A stretch of 64,000 nt of DNA from positions 304,696-368,695 of the forward strand of contig NZ_JAAMQM010000002.1 in the NCBI RefSeq assembly GCF_013523055.1, given 5' to 3'. The translations under genes were made by a program, and so were the position numbers. A model generated the notes under the pieces. The model made no database searches. It was not told the origin of the DNA and was given only the letters and a program-made list of their open reading frames with translations. Positions 21,123 through 30,295 of the stretch are shown here, piece after piece; the first letter of the stretch is position 1, and every line of letters starts with the position of its first letter. The DNA comes from Pseudomonas capeferrum (lineage in GTDB: Bacteria; Pseudomonadota; Gammaproteobacteria; Pseudomonadales; Pseudomonadaceae).

Positions 21123-22505
21123 TCAGATGACCCGCGAGAATCGCTGAGCGTCCTGCCGGGCCAGATAGGCATCGAACACCATGCACACCGAACGCACCAG
21201 CAGGCGACCAGCCGGCAGCACCTTGATGCCATTGGCGTCCAGACTGATCAGTCCATCCCTGTGCAATGTCTGCAACCGAGGCCACTGCTCCTTGAAGTAG
21301 GCGCGGAAATCCACGGTGAAAGCCTGTTCGATCCGTGCAAAGTCCAGCTCGAAGTGGCAGATCAACTGCTGGATCACGGTGCGACGCAGGCGGTCATCCA
21401 GGTTGCATAGCAGGCCTCTATGGGTAGCCAGCTGTCCGTTGGACAGGCATTCCAGGTAGACGTTGAGGTCACTGGTGTTCTGGCAATAAAGATCGCCGAT
21501 CTGGCTGATCGACGAGACGCCCAGGCCGATGAGGTCGCAATGGCCATGCGTGGTATAGCCTTGGAAGTTGCGCTGCAGCGTGCCTTCTTCCTGCGCGATG
21601 GCGAGTTCGTCATCCGGTAGCGCGAAGTGGTCCATGCCGATATAGCGATAGCCGGCGCGGGTCAGTTGCTCGATGGTGCCTTGCAGCATCTCGAGCTTGG
21701 CCGCCGGCGCAGGCAGGTCGTTGCTGTCGATGCGCCGCTGCGGCATGAAGCGCTCTGGCAGGTGAGCATAGTTGAATACCGACAGGCGGTCCGGCTGCAG
21801 GCGGATCACTTCATCGACCGTGCGCGCAAAACCTTCAGGAGTCTGTTTGGGCAACCCGTAGATCAGGTCCAGGTTGACGGAGCGGAACTGCAAGGTACGC
21901 GCGGCCTCGATCAAGGTGCGGGTCTGCTCCAGGCTCTGCAGGCGGTTGACGGCTCGCTGGACCACCGGGTCCAGGTCCTGGACGCCAAGGCTGACCCGAT
22001 TGAAACCCAGCTCCCGCAGCAAGCCCATGGTCGACCAGTCGGCCTCGCGCGGGTCGATCTCGATGCCGTAATCGCCGGAATCGTCATCCAGCAAGTTGAA
22101 ATGCGCGCGCAGTTGCGCCATGAGACCACGCAATTCGACATGGCTGAGGAAAGTAGGGGTGCCGCCGCCGAAATGCAGCTGTTCGACACGCTGCCTGGGC
22201 TCGAGATGACAGGCGATCGACTGTATCTCCTGCTCGAGGCGCTGCAGATAGGGTTGGGCGCGGGCGCGATCCTTGGTGATGACCTTGTTGCAGGCGCAGT
22301 AGTAGCAGATGTTGGCGCAGAACGGCACATGCACGTACAGCGACAAGGGGCGCGCCGCCCGACGACTTTCGCGCAACGCGTGAAGCAGTTCGAAAGAGCC
22401 CACCTCGTCATGCAGTTGCACGGCGGTCGGGTAGGACGTATAGCGAGGCCCGGCCAGATCGTAGCGGCGGATCAGGTCGGAATCCCAGCGAAGGTCGTCG
22501 AGCAT
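21123..22505 (-). CDS. hemN: Oxygen-independent coproporphyrinogen III dehydrogenase
   Basis: Radical SAM enzyme that decarboxylates coproporphyrinogen III to protoporphyrinogen IX without oxygen, supplying heme for the high-affinity oxidases encoded beside it. 460 residues from ATG 22505 (MLDDLRWDSDLIRRYDLAGP); an in-frame start 22 codons upstream would overlap the Anr site. YVHVPFCANICYYCACNKVI (residues ~57-76) contains the CX3CX2C cluster motif plus the extra Cys typical of HemN. HFGGGTPTFL and EIDPRE follow. The C-terminal HemN domain includes FAYxxQWPRL-like residues near the end. An Anr-box-like site lies 60 bp before the start. Confidence 0.96.
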   Translation of the reverse strand: MLDDLRWDSDLIRRYDLAGPRYTSYPTAVQLHDEVGSFELLHALRESRRAARPLSLYVHVPFCANICYYCACNKVITKDRARAQPYLQRLEQEIQSIACHLEPRQRVEQLHFGGGTPTFLSHVELRGLMAQLRAHFNLLDDDSGDYGIEIDPREADWSTMGLLRELGFNRVSLGVQDLDPVVQRAVNRLQSLEQTRTLIEAARTLQFRSVNLDLIYGLPKQTPEGFARTVDEVIRLQPDRLSVFNYAHLPERFMPQRRIDSNDLPAPAAKLEMLQGTIEQLTRAGYRYIGMDHFALPDDELAIAQEEGTLQRNFQGYTTHGHCDLIGLGVSSISQIGDLYCQNTSDLNVYLECLSNGQLATHRGLLCNLDDRLRRTVIQQLICHFELDFARIEQAFTVDFRAYFKEQWPRLQTLHRDGLISLDANGIKVLPAGRLLVRSVCMVFDAYLARQDAQRFSRVI

Positions 22506-22564
22506 GAGGATGGTTCCGGAAGGCAGCGGTCTTGCGAGTCTAGGGAGCGTGCGGCCTGACGGTG

Positions 22565-22578
22565 TTGACATGAATCAA
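22565..22578 (-). promoter_or_regulatory. Anr-box-like site upstream of hemN
   Basis: TTGAC-ATGA-ATCAA, 9 of 10 conserved positions of the FNR/Anr consensus TTGAT-N4-ATCAA. It is 60 bp before the hemN ATG and just after the stop of the TauE-like gene, so it likely drives hemN as a separate anaerobic transcript. Confidence 0.8.
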
Positions 22579-22585
22579 GTGCGGA

Positions 22586-23269
22586 TCAGTGACCCATCAA
22601 CCAATGCTGGTGCGGGCCCGGCAGAGTCCAGAGCCCGAACAGGATCACCAGCACGCCACCGGCCATGCGCACGCCGCGTCGACGCAGCAGGGCGACGATT
22701 CGCTCGGCGGCCAGGCCCGTGGCCAGCAGTACCGGACAGGTTCCGAGCCCGAAGGCGAGCATCAAGGCCGCGCTGTGACCTGCGTTGCCCTGGCTGGCGG
22801 CCCATAGCAGGGTACTGTAGACCAGCCCGCACGGTAGCCACCCCCATAGCCCGCCAAGCAGCAAGGCGCGCGGCAGGCTGGAGACCGGCAACAGGCGCGT
22901 GGCCAGCGGCTGCAGATGCCGCCACAGACCTCGGCCAATGCGCTCGATCCGCGTCAGGCCACTCCACCAGCCCGCCAGGTACAAGCCCATGGTGATCAAC
23001 AACAAGGCCGCCATTACACGCAGGCCCTGGGCCACTGGGCTGCTGGCCAGAACCCAGCCGGCCAGGCCGAGGAGCAGGCCGGCGGTGGCGTAACTGAGCA
23101 CGCGCCCCAGGTTGTAGGCCAGCAGCAAACGCAGCCGCCGACCGCGATGTTCAGCGGGAATGGCCAAGGTCAGGGCGCCCATGAGCCCGCCACACATGCC
23201 CAGGCAATGGCCGCCACCGAGCAGGCCGAGGATCAGGGCCGAACCCAGCAAAGGCAAGAGGTCAGTCAC
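22586..23269 (-). CDS. TauE/SafE-family (UreH/DsbD-like) membrane protein
   Basis: 227 residues from GTG 23269, overlapping the end of ccoS by 8 nt, so translation is coupled. It is polytopic, with about six helices. The first contains GLLGGGHCLGMCGGLMGALT (residues ~14-33), a His/Cys motif shared with the CcdA/DsbD-like and UreH-like group, and a mirrored GGLWGWLPCGLVYSTLLWAA occurs at ~148-167. This internal two-fold repeat is typical of small transporters moving metal ions or reducing equivalents. Its place at the end of ccoGHIS suggests a role in copper delivery or redox maturation of the cbb3 oxidase, but the substrate is unknown; TauE/SafE (sulfite export) is only a family name here. 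Confidence 0.82.
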   Translation of the reverse strand: MTDLLPLLGSALILGLLGGGHCLGMCGGLMGALTLAIPAEHRGRRLRLLLAYNLGRVLSYATAGLLLGLAGWVLASSPVAQGLRVMAALLLITMGLYLAGWWSGLTRIERIGRGLWRHLQPLATRLLPVSSLPRALLLGGLWGWLPCGLVYSTLLWAASQGNAGHSAALMLAFGLGTCPVLLATGLAAERIVALLRRRGVRMAGGVLVILFGLWTLPGPHQHWLMGH

Positions 23270-23474
23270 GCGGTGTCTTGCCTTTTCGCTCGACGGGATC
23301 CTCGGCAGGTTGTACCGCGGCCTGGTGCTTAGGATCCTGGTCATCGAAGAGGATGCTATGGGCCGGGCCGTCGAGGTCATCGTACTGACCGCTGTCGACC
23401 GCCCAGAAGAAGATGTAGACCGCGACGCCGACGATCAGCAGTGCGGCCGGGATCATGACGTAGAGTGCGGGCAT
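23262..23474 (-). CDS. ccoS: cbb3 oxidase maturation protein CcoS
   Basis: Small membrane protein needed to insert heme b and copper into CcoN. 70 residues. One transmembrane helix (YVMIPAALLIVGVAVYIFFW, residues ~5-24) is followed by the family signature AVDSGQYDDLDGPAHSILFD and a charged tail. It lies 12 nt after ccoI and overlaps the next gene by 8 nt. Length and signature match the FixS/CcoS family. Confidence 0.93.
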   Translation of the reverse strand: MPALYVMIPAALLIVGVAVYIFFWAVDSGQYDDLDGPAHSILFDDQDPKHQAAVQPAEDPVERKGKTPRD

Positions 23475-23486
23475 GGCGGCTCCTGT

Positions 23487-25931
23487 TCAGGCCGTGACGG
23501 GGTGGGCGGCATCGGCAGTGGTTGTCGCGCGGGGTGTTCGGGTCAGGCGCAAGGCATTGAGGACCACTACCAGCGAGCTGACCGACATGCCGATCGCCGC
23601 CCAGACCGGAGTGATCCAACCCATGGCGGCAAACGGCAGCATGAGGCCATTGTACAGGGTTGCCCAGAGCAGGTTTTCAATGATGATCCGCCGTGTCCGC
23701 CGGGCCAGCGCGAACGCTTGCACCAAGGCCTGCAGACGGTTGCAAAGCAGCACGGCATCGGCGCTGGTCTTGGCCAGGTCGGTGGCCGACCCCATGGCGA
23801 TGCTGATGTCCGCGGCGGCGAGCACCGGTACGTCGTTGACCCCATCACCCAGCATCAGCACCTTGCGGCCTTCCTGTTGCAAGGCTTTCAGGCGGGCCAG
23901 CTTGTCATCCGGGCGCAGGCCGCCGACGGCCTGGTCGATACCCAGTTCTTCGGCTACCTGGCTCACCATGGGCGAGCTGTCGCCGGACAGCAGCAGCGTC
24001 CGCCAGCCCAGCGCCTTGCAAGTGGCAAGCAGGCCGTGGGCATCGTCGCGCAGGCGGTCGTCGAGGCTGAACCAGGCCAGCGGGCCGTTGCCATCGCCGA
24101 GCAGCAGCCACTGGCCTGTCCGCTCCGGCGCGGGCGGGACCGGAGTGTCGCTCAAGGCACAGACGAAGGCTGCCTCGCCGATGCGCAGCACCTGGCCGCC
24201 GACACGACCCTCCAGGCCCAGGCCGGGCTGTGTGACGACGTCTTCGGCGGCGATGGCAGCCTGGCCGAACGCACGTGCGATGGGGTGCTCGGAGCGATTT
24301 TCCAGCGCGGCGGCGAGCGCCAGGCACTGCTGGTCGGTCATTGCTGCCAGGGGACGGATGTCGCGCAGGACCAGACGGCCTTCGGTCAGGGTGCCGGTCT
24401 TGTCGAAGATCACCGTGTCGATCTGGTTCAGGCCTTCCAGCACGTGGCCTCGGGTCAGCAGCAAGCCGAGGCCGTGCAAGGTGCCAGTGGCAGCCGTCAG
24501 CGCCGTTGGCGTGGCGAGCGACAGCGCGCAAGGACAGGTGGCCACCAGCATCGCCAGGACGATCCAGAAGGCCCGCGCGGCATCGAGCTGCCACCAAAGC
24601 AGGCCGATTCCCGCCGCCGCGACCAGGCTGAACAGCAGAAACCACTGCGACGCGTGATCGGCGATCCGCGCCAGGCGGGGCTTTTCCGATTGCGCCCGCT
24701 CCAGCAGGCGGACGATGACCGAGAGTCGCGAGTCCGGGCCCAGTGCCCGTATCTCTACGGCCAATACGCTTTCCACGTTCAAGGTGCCGCCGGTGACGGT
24801 ATCGCCGACACTGCGCGCCTGGGGCAGGTATTCACCCGTCAGCAGCGATTCGTCAACGCTGGAGCGGCCCTCGACGATCCGCCCATCGGCCGGGATAACA
24901 GCCCCTGGCGGCACCAGTACGCGATCCCCGCACGCCAGTTCCGACAAGAGGATGCGTTCGCTCTGTCCGGCGCTGTCCAGGCGTAGGCATGAGGCCGGCA
25001 GCAGATTGACCAGTTGCGCGGTGGCGATCGCGGTGCGTTCGCGGGCGCGGCGCTCGAGATAGCGGCCGGTCAGCAGGAACAGGGCGAACATGCCCACGGT
25101 GTCGAAATACAGCTCGCCGCTGCCCGTGACGGCGGTCCAGATACCTGCGCCGTAGGCCAGGGCAATGGCCAGCGATACCGAGACATCCATGGTCAGGTGA
25201 CGGGTGCGCAGGTCGCGCGCGGCGCCTTTGAAGAAGGGCGCGCAGCTATAGAACACGATAGGAGTGGTCAGGAACAGCGCAACCCAGCGCAGGATGGTAT
25301 GCAACGCCGGGCTCAGGTCCATGTTGAATTCCGGCCAGGTGGCCATGGTTGCCATCATCGCCTGGAACCACAGAAGTCCCGCCACGCCGAGCCGCCGCAG
25401 GGCGCTACGGTTTTCTCGCGCCAGTTGCTCGGCGGCCTGGTCGGCCTGGTAGGGATGGGCGGCGTAGCCGATCTGGCGTAGCTCGGACAGGACCCGCGAT
25501 AGCGAGAGACGAGCGTCTGCCCAGTGGAGGTGCAGGCGGTGGTTGGACAGGTTGAGGCGGGCCTCGCTGATCCCCGACAGATTGCTCAGGTGCTTCTCGA
25601 TCAGCCAGCCGCACGCCGCGCAACTGATGCCCTCGACCATCAGCGTGGCCTGCGCCAGCTCGCCGTCATGGTGTACGAAGGTTTCCTGCACATCGCTGCG
25701 GTCATAAAGCGCGAGTTCATCCTGGACCTGCCTGGGCAAGGCGGCGGGATTGGCGCTGGCTTCGCTGCGGTGCTGGTAGTAGTGCTCCAGGTGGCCAGCG
25801 ACTATGGCCTCTGCGACCGCCTGACAGCCGGGGCAGCAGAATTGCCGGTCCTGTCCCAGGACCATGGCGCAGAAATGGCTGCCGGCGGGGACCGGGAGGG
25901 CGCAGTGGTAGCAGGGGGTTGGAGTGGTCAT
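23487..25931 (-). CDS. ccoI: Copper-transporting P1B-type ATPase CcoI
   Basis: Exports Cu+ across the inner membrane for loading into the cbb3 oxidase. 814 residues from ATG 25931 ([15 protein letters not shown]). The N-terminus holds a CYHC...CCPGC cysteine-rich motif (FixI-type, residues ~7-45), then an HMA domain with GISCAACG (~110-117). About eight membrane helices follow, with the metal-binding CPC in [15 protein letters not shown], phosphorylation motif DKTGT, and hinge [11 protein letters not shown] near the end. The sequence corresponds to FixI/CcoI rather than the detoxifying CopA, as the operon position between ccoH and ccoS supports. Confidence 0.95.
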   Translation of the reverse strand: MTTPTPCYHCALPVPAGSHFCAMVLGQDRQFCCPGCQAVAEAIVAGHLEHYYQHRSEASANPAALPRQVQDELALYDRSDVQETFVHHDGELAQATLMVEGISCAACGWLIEKHLSNLSGISEARLNLSNHRLHLHWADARLSLSRVLSELRQIGYAAHPYQADQAAEQLARENRSALRRLGVAGLLWFQAMMATMATWPEFNMDLSPALHTILRWVALFLTTPIVFYSCAPFFKGAARDLRTRHLTMDVSVSLAIALAYGAGIWTAVTGSGELYFDTVGMFALFLLTGRYLERRARERTAIATAQLVNLLPASCLRLDSAGQSERILLSELACGDRVLVPPGAVIPADGRIVEGRSSVDESLLTGEYLPQARSVGDTVTGGTLNVESVLAVEIRALGPDSRLSVIVRLLERAQSEKPRLARIADHASQWFLLFSLVAAAGIGLLWWQLDAARAFWIVLAMLVATCPCALSLATPTALTAATGTLHGLGLLLTRGHVLEGLNQIDTVIFDKTGTLTEGRLVLRDIRPLAAMTDQQCLALAAALENRSEHPIARAFGQAAIAAEDVVTQPGLGLEGRVGGQVLRIGEAAFVCALSDTPVPPAPERTGQWLLLGDGNGPLAWFSLDDRLRDDAHGLLATCKALGWRTLLLSGDSSPMVSQVAEELGIDQAVGGLRPDDKLARLKALQQEGRKVLMLGDGVNDVPVLAAADISIAMGSATDLAKTSADAVLLCNRLQALVQAFALARRTRRIIIENLLWATLYNGLMLPFAAMGWITPVWAAIGMSVSSLVVVLNALRLTRTPRATTTADAAHPVTA

Positions 25932-26094
25932 GAGGGCAGGGGGCCGGTTGGGGCTGCCGTGGGGTAGCGGTGCATGGACGGGTTGCGGTTGAGATATGTA
26001 GCCGGAATGCCCACGGTCGAGTACGCGCTGCGCGGTAAGGTGCAGTGGTGACGGCCTGCGTTTGCGCGACTGGCGTGTGTGCATCGACGGTTTT

Positions 26095-26131
26095 TATTGG
26101 CAGGCGAGGCCGAAGGACTCGCCTGCCAATA
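26095..26131. repeat. 14-bp perfect hairpin between ccoH and ccoI
   Basis: TATTGGCAGGCGAG (26095-26108) pairs with CTCGCCTGCCAATA (26118-26131) around a 9-nt loop. In the minus-strand transcript of ccoGHIS it lies inside the 290-bp ccoH-ccoI gap with no T-run behind it. It could lower ccoI expression relative to ccoGH, or be an unrelated REP-like insertion. Confidence 0.6.
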
Positions 26132-26221
26132 CTAATGGAACGACCGCCTCGCAAGTAGCGGCTACACAAGGTCCGAAGGCCACGCCAGCAACACGCCTAC
26201 CCGACACAATGTCCCCCATGC

Positions 26222-26755
26222 TCACCGCGCCTGCCGCTCCGCACCCTGCAGCGCTTCATCACCCAGTTGCAGGGTAGCGCCATGCTCGACGTTCTCTTCC
26301 TCGAACAACCGCCACGTACGTCCCTCATGGCTCCCCAGCAACTCCACGAAACGCCGTCCATCGATACGATCTTCCAGCTGACCTACGTAACGCCCGGCCT
26401 CCCCATGGGTCAGCACGACCCTGCGGTCTTTCTCCGGTTGGGTCGGCGAAATCAGGTTCAGCTCCAAGGTCTGCGGCTGACTGTCGCCACTCAGGCGCAG
26501 ATCGACTTCACCGGTCAGCTCGTCCAGCCGCAGGCTGGCCTTGAGGCCGAGGTCGCGGGCCAGCAGCTCGCGATCCAGGGAGCGGTTGATGCCCTTGCCG
26601 GCCTCGTAGTAGTTGTCGTTCACAAGGTTGTCCGGGTTGTTCACGGCAATGCCGACCATCGTCAGGCTCAGACACACGGACGTGGCCAGGATGCCGATGA
26701 TGATCCAGGGCCAGAGATGCTTGTACCAGGGGCTGGCGGCAGTGGCGGAAGGCAT
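26222..26755 (-). CDS. ccoH: cbb3 oxidase assembly protein CcoH (FixH family)
   Basis: Membrane-anchored assembly factor that interacts with the cbb3 complex. 177 residues. One N-terminal transmembrane helix (WPWIIIGILATSVCLSLTMV, residues ~15-34) precedes the FixH signature VNNPDNLVNDNYYEAGKGIN (~38-57) and a periplasmic beta-rich domain (LRLSGDSQPQTLELNLISP; GRYVGQLEDRIDGRRF). It lies 12 nt downstream of ccoG on the same strand. Confidence 0.93.
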   Translation of the reverse strand: MPSATAASPWYKHLWPWIIIGILATSVCLSLTMVGIAVNNPDNLVNDNYYEAGKGINRSLDRELLARDLGLKASLRLDELTGEVDLRLSGDSQPQTLELNLISPTQPEKDRRVVLTHGEAGRYVGQLEDRIDGRRFVELLGSHEGRTWRLFEEENVEHGATLQLGDEALQGAERQAR

Positions 26756-26767
26756 GGCTGAGTTCTC

Positions 26768-28180
26768 TTAGCGGATTTGCGGGCCGATGAAGCGGCTCCG
26801 GGCGTTGACCTCGGTGGCGCGGTCGTCAGCGTCCTTGAGGGTGAAGGTGATGTCGTTGGTGCTCGACGGCAACTGCTCGGGGGCCATCGACAGCCGTACC
26901 GGCAGGCTGACGATATCACCGGCACCGACGCGGATCTCGCGCTCGGCTTCGAGCTGCAGACCCGGCAGCCCCGCTGCATCGAGCACGTAGACGTGGTCCC
27001 GCTGGTCCTTGTTCATGACCTTGAGGCTATAGACGTTCTCGATCCGGCCATCGGCATTCTCGCGGTACAGTACTCGGTCCTTGCTGACGTCGAAGCCGAC
27101 CAGCGAACGGGTGACGAAAGCGCTGGTCAACAGCCCGATCATCAACAGCAGGACCGCGGCGTAGCCGATCAGCCTGGGGCGTGCCAGGTGGGTCTTCTGG
27201 CCGGACAGGTTGTGTTCGGTGGTATAGCTGATCAGGCCCCGGGGGTAGTTCATCTTGTCCATGATGTTGTCGCAGGCGTCGATGCACGCCGCGCAGCCGA
27301 TGCATTCGACCTGCAGGCCGTCGCGGATATCGATGCCGGTGGGGCAGACCTGTACGCACATGGTGCAGTCGATGCAGTCACCCAGGCCTTTGGCCCGGTA
27401 GTCCACGTCTTTCTTGCGCGGGCCACGGGTTTCGCCGCGGCGCGGGTCATAAGAGACGATCAGGGTGTCCTTATCGAACATCACGCTCTGGAAGCGCGCA
27501 TAGGGGCACATGTACACGCATACTTGCTCGCGCAGCCAGCCCGCGTTGCCATAGGTGGCGAGCGTAAAGAAGCCGACCCAGAAATACGCCCAGCCACTGG
27601 CCTGCCCGGTAAAGAGCTCGCCCATCAGCTCGCGGATCGGGGAAAAGTAGCCGACGAAAGTCAGCCCGGTAACGAAGCCGATCACCAGCCACAAGCTGTG
27701 CTTGGCCGTCTTGCGCAGGAGCTTGTTGGCGGTCATCGGCGAGCGATCGAGCTTCATGCGCTGGTTCCGATCGCCTTCGGTGACCTTTTCGCACCACATG
27801 AAAATCCAGGTCCAGACACTTTGCGGGCAGGTGTAACCGCACCAGACACGGCCCGCGAAGACGGTGATGAAGAACAGGCCGAACGCCGCGACGATAAGGA
27901 TTCCGGAAAGCAGGATGAAGTCCTGTGGCCAGATGGTCGTGCCGAAGATGTAGAACTTGCGCTCCGGCAGGTTCCACCACACGGCCTGATGACCGCCCCA
28001 GTTCAACCACACCGTGCCGAAATACAGCAGGAAGAGCACGCCTCCTGCGACCATGCGCAGCCTGCGGAAGACGCCGGTAAAGGCGCGGGTGTAGATTTTC
28101 TCCCGGGAGGCATAGAGGTCGAGGTCCTTCCCCTTGTCGGCGGGTGGGGTGACATCGTGTACCGGAATCTGCTTGCTCAT
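26768..28180 (-). CDS. ccoG: cbb3 oxidase maturation ferredoxin-like protein CcoG
   Basis: Polyferredoxin-type membrane protein thought to reduce copper(II) during cbb3 assembly. 470 residues from ATG 28180 (MSKQIPVHDVTPPADK); ATG 28183 directly before it is also possible, but a GGGA element 7 nt from 28180 favours the second. Several membrane helices in the first half (residues ~45-60, 90-110, 165-180, 200-215) are followed by an NapH-like motif region (QSVWTWIFMWCE). Two [4Fe-4S] ferredoxin motifs read CIDCTMCVQVCPTG and CIGCAACIDACDN (~265-305). A C-terminal periplasmic Ig-like domain follows the last helix. First gene of ccoGHIS, with an Anr-like box 168 bp upstream. Confidence 0.95.
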   Translation of the reverse strand: MSKQIPVHDVTPPADKGKDLDLYASREKIYTRAFTGVFRRLRMVAGGVLFLLYFGTVWLNWGGHQAVWWNLPERKFYIFGTTIWPQDFILLSGILIVAAFGLFFITVFAGRVWCGYTCPQSVWTWIFMWCEKVTEGDRNQRMKLDRSPMTANKLLRKTAKHSLWLVIGFVTGLTFVGYFSPIRELMGELFTGQASGWAYFWVGFFTLATYGNAGWLREQVCVYMCPYARFQSVMFDKDTLIVSYDPRRGETRGPRKKDVDYRAKGLGDCIDCTMCVQVCPTGIDIRDGLQVECIGCAACIDACDNIMDKMNYPRGLISYTTEHNLSGQKTHLARPRLIGYAAVLLLMIGLLTSAFVTRSLVGFDVSKDRVLYRENADGRIENVYSLKVMNKDQRDHVYVLDAAGLPGLQLEAEREIRVGAGDIVSLPVRLSMAPEQLPSSTNDITFTLKDADDRATEVNARSRFIGPQIR

Positions 28181-28347
28181 CATCGAGTCCCACGGCAGTG
28201 GAAGGGTGCCGCGACCAGTGCATGCCAGTCGCGGTCGTAAGCGTTGGCGCTCCGGGGCATGATACGCCATGCCGGCCTGCGCAGAGCCCACTGCGACCTT
28301 TGGTCGCGTTGGGTTCCAGGTATTTATGGTGTATTGGCGGCTGTCAA

Positions 28348-28361
28348 TTGACCCAGATCAG
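28348..28361 (-). promoter_or_regulatory. Anr-box-like site upstream of ccoG
   Basis: TTGAC-CCAG-ATCAG matches 8 of 10 conserved positions of TTGAT-N4-ATCAA. It lies in the 311-bp gap between ccoP1 and ccoG, about 168 bp before the ccoG start. The distance is long but leaves room for a promoter; the rest of the gap shows no gene. Confidence 0.55.
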
Positions 28362-28491
28362 ACTTGTCCGTTTTCGCCAGGGGAATAAGGCTTCGGACTC
28401 CCGGCCAAGCCCCTTTCGGCTACTCGCTGGCGCCGTGGCACAGCGAGCGCAAACGCCCTTGCAGGATCACTGGCCGGGCGTTCCCGGCAGC

Positions 28492-29487
28492 CTACTCGAC
28501 CTGGGCCGTGCGTTCCGGTTCCGGTGCTTCGGGCTCCTGTTCCGGTTCCTGTTGCGACAGGCTGTAGACATAGGCTGCAAGCAGGTGAACCTTGTCGTTG
28601 CCCTGCAGTTGCTCCTGTGCCGGCATCTGGCCCTGGCGGCCGTAACGGATGGTCTGCTGCAACTGCGCGAAGCTCGAACCGTAGATGAACGCCCGCGGAT
28701 GGGTCAGGTCGGGCGCCCCCATGGCCGGCGTCCCCTTGCCCTCGGGGCCATGACAGGCCACGCAGCTGGTGGCGAAGATCTTCTGCCCATTGACGGCATC
28801 GGCCTTGATGTTTTCCGGCAAGGCGCGTCCATCGAGCCGGGTCAGCACGAATGCCGCGACATCGGCCACGCCCTGCTCGCCGATCACTTCGGCCCAGGCC
28901 GGCATGACACCGTGGCGACCGTTCATGATCGAAGTCTTGATGGTTTCCGGCTCGCCGCCCCAGCGCCAATCGCGGTCGGTCAGGTTGGGGAAGCCATAGG
29001 CGCCCTTGGCATCGGAGCCGTGGCACACCGAGCAGTTGGAAGCGAACAGCCGAGCGCCCATCTTAAGGGCCTGCGGGTCCTTGGCCACTTCCTCGATCGG
29101 CATGGCGGCGAACTTGGCGAAGATCGGGCCGAATCGCGCGTTGGCCTTGGCCATTTCCTTTTCCCACTCATGCACGCCGGTCCACCCTGCCTGGCCGTTG
29201 GCGAACTCCTCGCTGTCCTGATAGCCCGGCAGCACGCCTTTCCAGTTGCCGAGGCCGGGGTAGAGGACCAGGTAGCCCAAGGCGAAGACGATGGTGCCCA
29301 CGAACAGCCAGAACCACCATCTGGGCAATGGGTTGTCGTACTCCTCGATCCCGTCGAAGGCATGCCCGACGGTCTCGTCGGTGACATCGCTGCGCTGGCC
29401 CTTGCGGGTCGACAACAGCAGCCAGGTGAGGGCGAAGATGGTCCCCAGGGTCAGGACGGTAACGTACAGACTCCAGAATGTCGTCAT
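28492..29487 (-). CDS. ccoP1: cbb3-type cytochrome c oxidase subunit CcoP1
   Basis: Diheme c-type subunit passing electrons from cytochrome c to CcoO/CcoN. 331 residues. N-terminal helix ([20 protein letters not shown]), second helix ([20 protein letters not shown], ~57-76), then two cytochrome c domains with heme motifs CSVCH (~152) and CVACH (~243). The C-terminal tail after YVYSLSQ is unusually Glu/Pro-rich ([14 protein letters not shown]), longer than in CcoP2. It overlaps ccoQ1 by 4 nt (ATGA). Last gene of ccoNOQP-1. Confidence 0.95.
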   Translation of the reverse strand: MTTFWSLYVTVLTLGTIFALTWLLLSTRKGQRSDVTDETVGHAFDGIEEYDNPLPRWWFWLFVGTIVFALGYLVLYPGLGNWKGVLPGYQDSEEFANGQAGWTGVHEWEKEMAKANARFGPIFAKFAAMPIEEVAKDPQALKMGARLFASNCSVCHGSDAKGAYGFPNLTDRDWRWGGEPETIKTSIMNGRHGVMPAWAEVIGEQGVADVAAFVLTRLDGRALPENIKADAVNGQKIFATSCVACHGPEGKGTPAMGAPDLTHPRAFIYGSSFAQLQQTIRYGRQGQMPAQEQLQGNDKVHLLAAYVYSLSQQEPEQEPEAPEPERTAQVE

Positions 29488-29681
29488 TCTTTGTCACTCC
29501 TAGAACCGCGCGCTTGCGCTTGCTCGACGTGCTGTCTGGCTTCGGGATCGTCCGCGAAGGGCAGCATGGTCGCTTCGTCGAAGTCTTTCTTGCGGCCGGA
29601 ACCGAACACCCACAAGGCCAGGCCCACGAAGGCCACCAGCACGATGACGGTACCCAGGCCGCGAATCATCCCGATATCCAT
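29484..29681 (-). CDS. ccoQ1: cbb3 oxidase subunit CcoQ1
   Basis: Small subunit stabilising the cbb3 complex. 65 residues from ATG 29681 ([20 protein letters not shown]). One transmembrane helix (~9-27) is followed by a short cytoplasmic tail ([20 protein letters not shown]) typical of FixQ/CcoQ. Five nucleotides separate it from ccoO1, and it overlaps ccoP1 by 4 nt. Confidence 0.9.
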   Translation of the reverse strand: MDIGMIRGLGTVIVLVAFVGLALWVFGSGRKKDFDEATMLPFADDPEARQHVEQAQARGSRSDKE

Positions 29682-29686
29682 CAGCG

Positions 29687-30295
29687 TCACCGTTTGCTCT
29701 TGATAAGGGTGCCGAGGCCTTGCAGGTAGGCCACCAGCGCGTCCATTTCGGTCTTGCCATTGACCGCCTCGCGGGCGCCGGCAATGTCCTGGTCGGTATA
29801 GGGCACGCCCAGGGTGCGCAGGACCTCCATCTTCTTCGCGGTGTCCTGGCCGTCGAGGGTGTTTTCCACCAACCACGGGTATGACGGCATCTTCGACTCC
29901 GGCACGACATTGCGTGGGTTGTACAAATGGGCGCGGTGCCAATCATCGGAGTAGCGACCACCGACACGTGCCAGGTCGGGACCCGTGCGCTTGGAGCCCC
30001 AGAGGAAAGGGTGGTCCCAGACGCTCTCGCCGGCGACCGAGTAATGACCGTAGCGTTCGGTCTCGGCGCGGAACGGGCGGATCATCTGCGAGTGGCAGCT
30101 GACGCAGCCTTCGCGGATATAGATGTCGCGTCCTTCGAGTTCCAGTGCCGTGCGCGGCTTCATGCCTTCGACAGGCTTGTTGGTCACGTCCTGGAAAAAC
30201 AGCGGGACGATCTGCGTCAGCCCGCCGATGCTCACGGCGATGACCATGAAGAAGGCCAACAGGCCAATGTTCTTCTCGACTGCTTCGTGCTTCAT
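29687..30295 (-). CDS. ccoO1: cbb3-type cytochrome c oxidase subunit CcoO1
   Basis: Monoheme membrane cytochrome c of the oxidase. 202 residues from ATG 30295; the start overlaps the ccoN1 stop by one base (TGATG), and a longer in-frame opening to 31615 is antisense-like noise within ccoN1. N-terminal anchor helix ([20 protein letters not shown], residues ~9-28), heme site [13 protein letters not shown] (~64-76), axial-Met region ([10 protein letters not shown]), and a helical C-terminus ([19 protein letters not shown]). Second gene of the operon. Confidence 0.95.
   Translation of the reverse strand: MKHEAVEKNIGLLAFFMVIAVSIGGLTQIVPLFFQDVTNKPVEGMKPRTALELEGRDIYIREGCVSCHSQMIRPFRAETERYGHYSVAGESVWDHPFLWGSKRTGPDLARVGGRYSDDWHRAHLYNPRNVVPESKMPSYPWLVENTLDGQDTAKKMEVLRTLGVPYTDQDIAGAREAVNGKTEMDALVAYLQGLGTLIKSKR

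Noticed and set aside
26777..28240. 487-codon plus-strand frame over ccoG
   Set aside because: Antisense of ccoG; no family features. Similar frames over ccoN1 and ccoN2 (30298-31770, 34119-35456) were rejected too.
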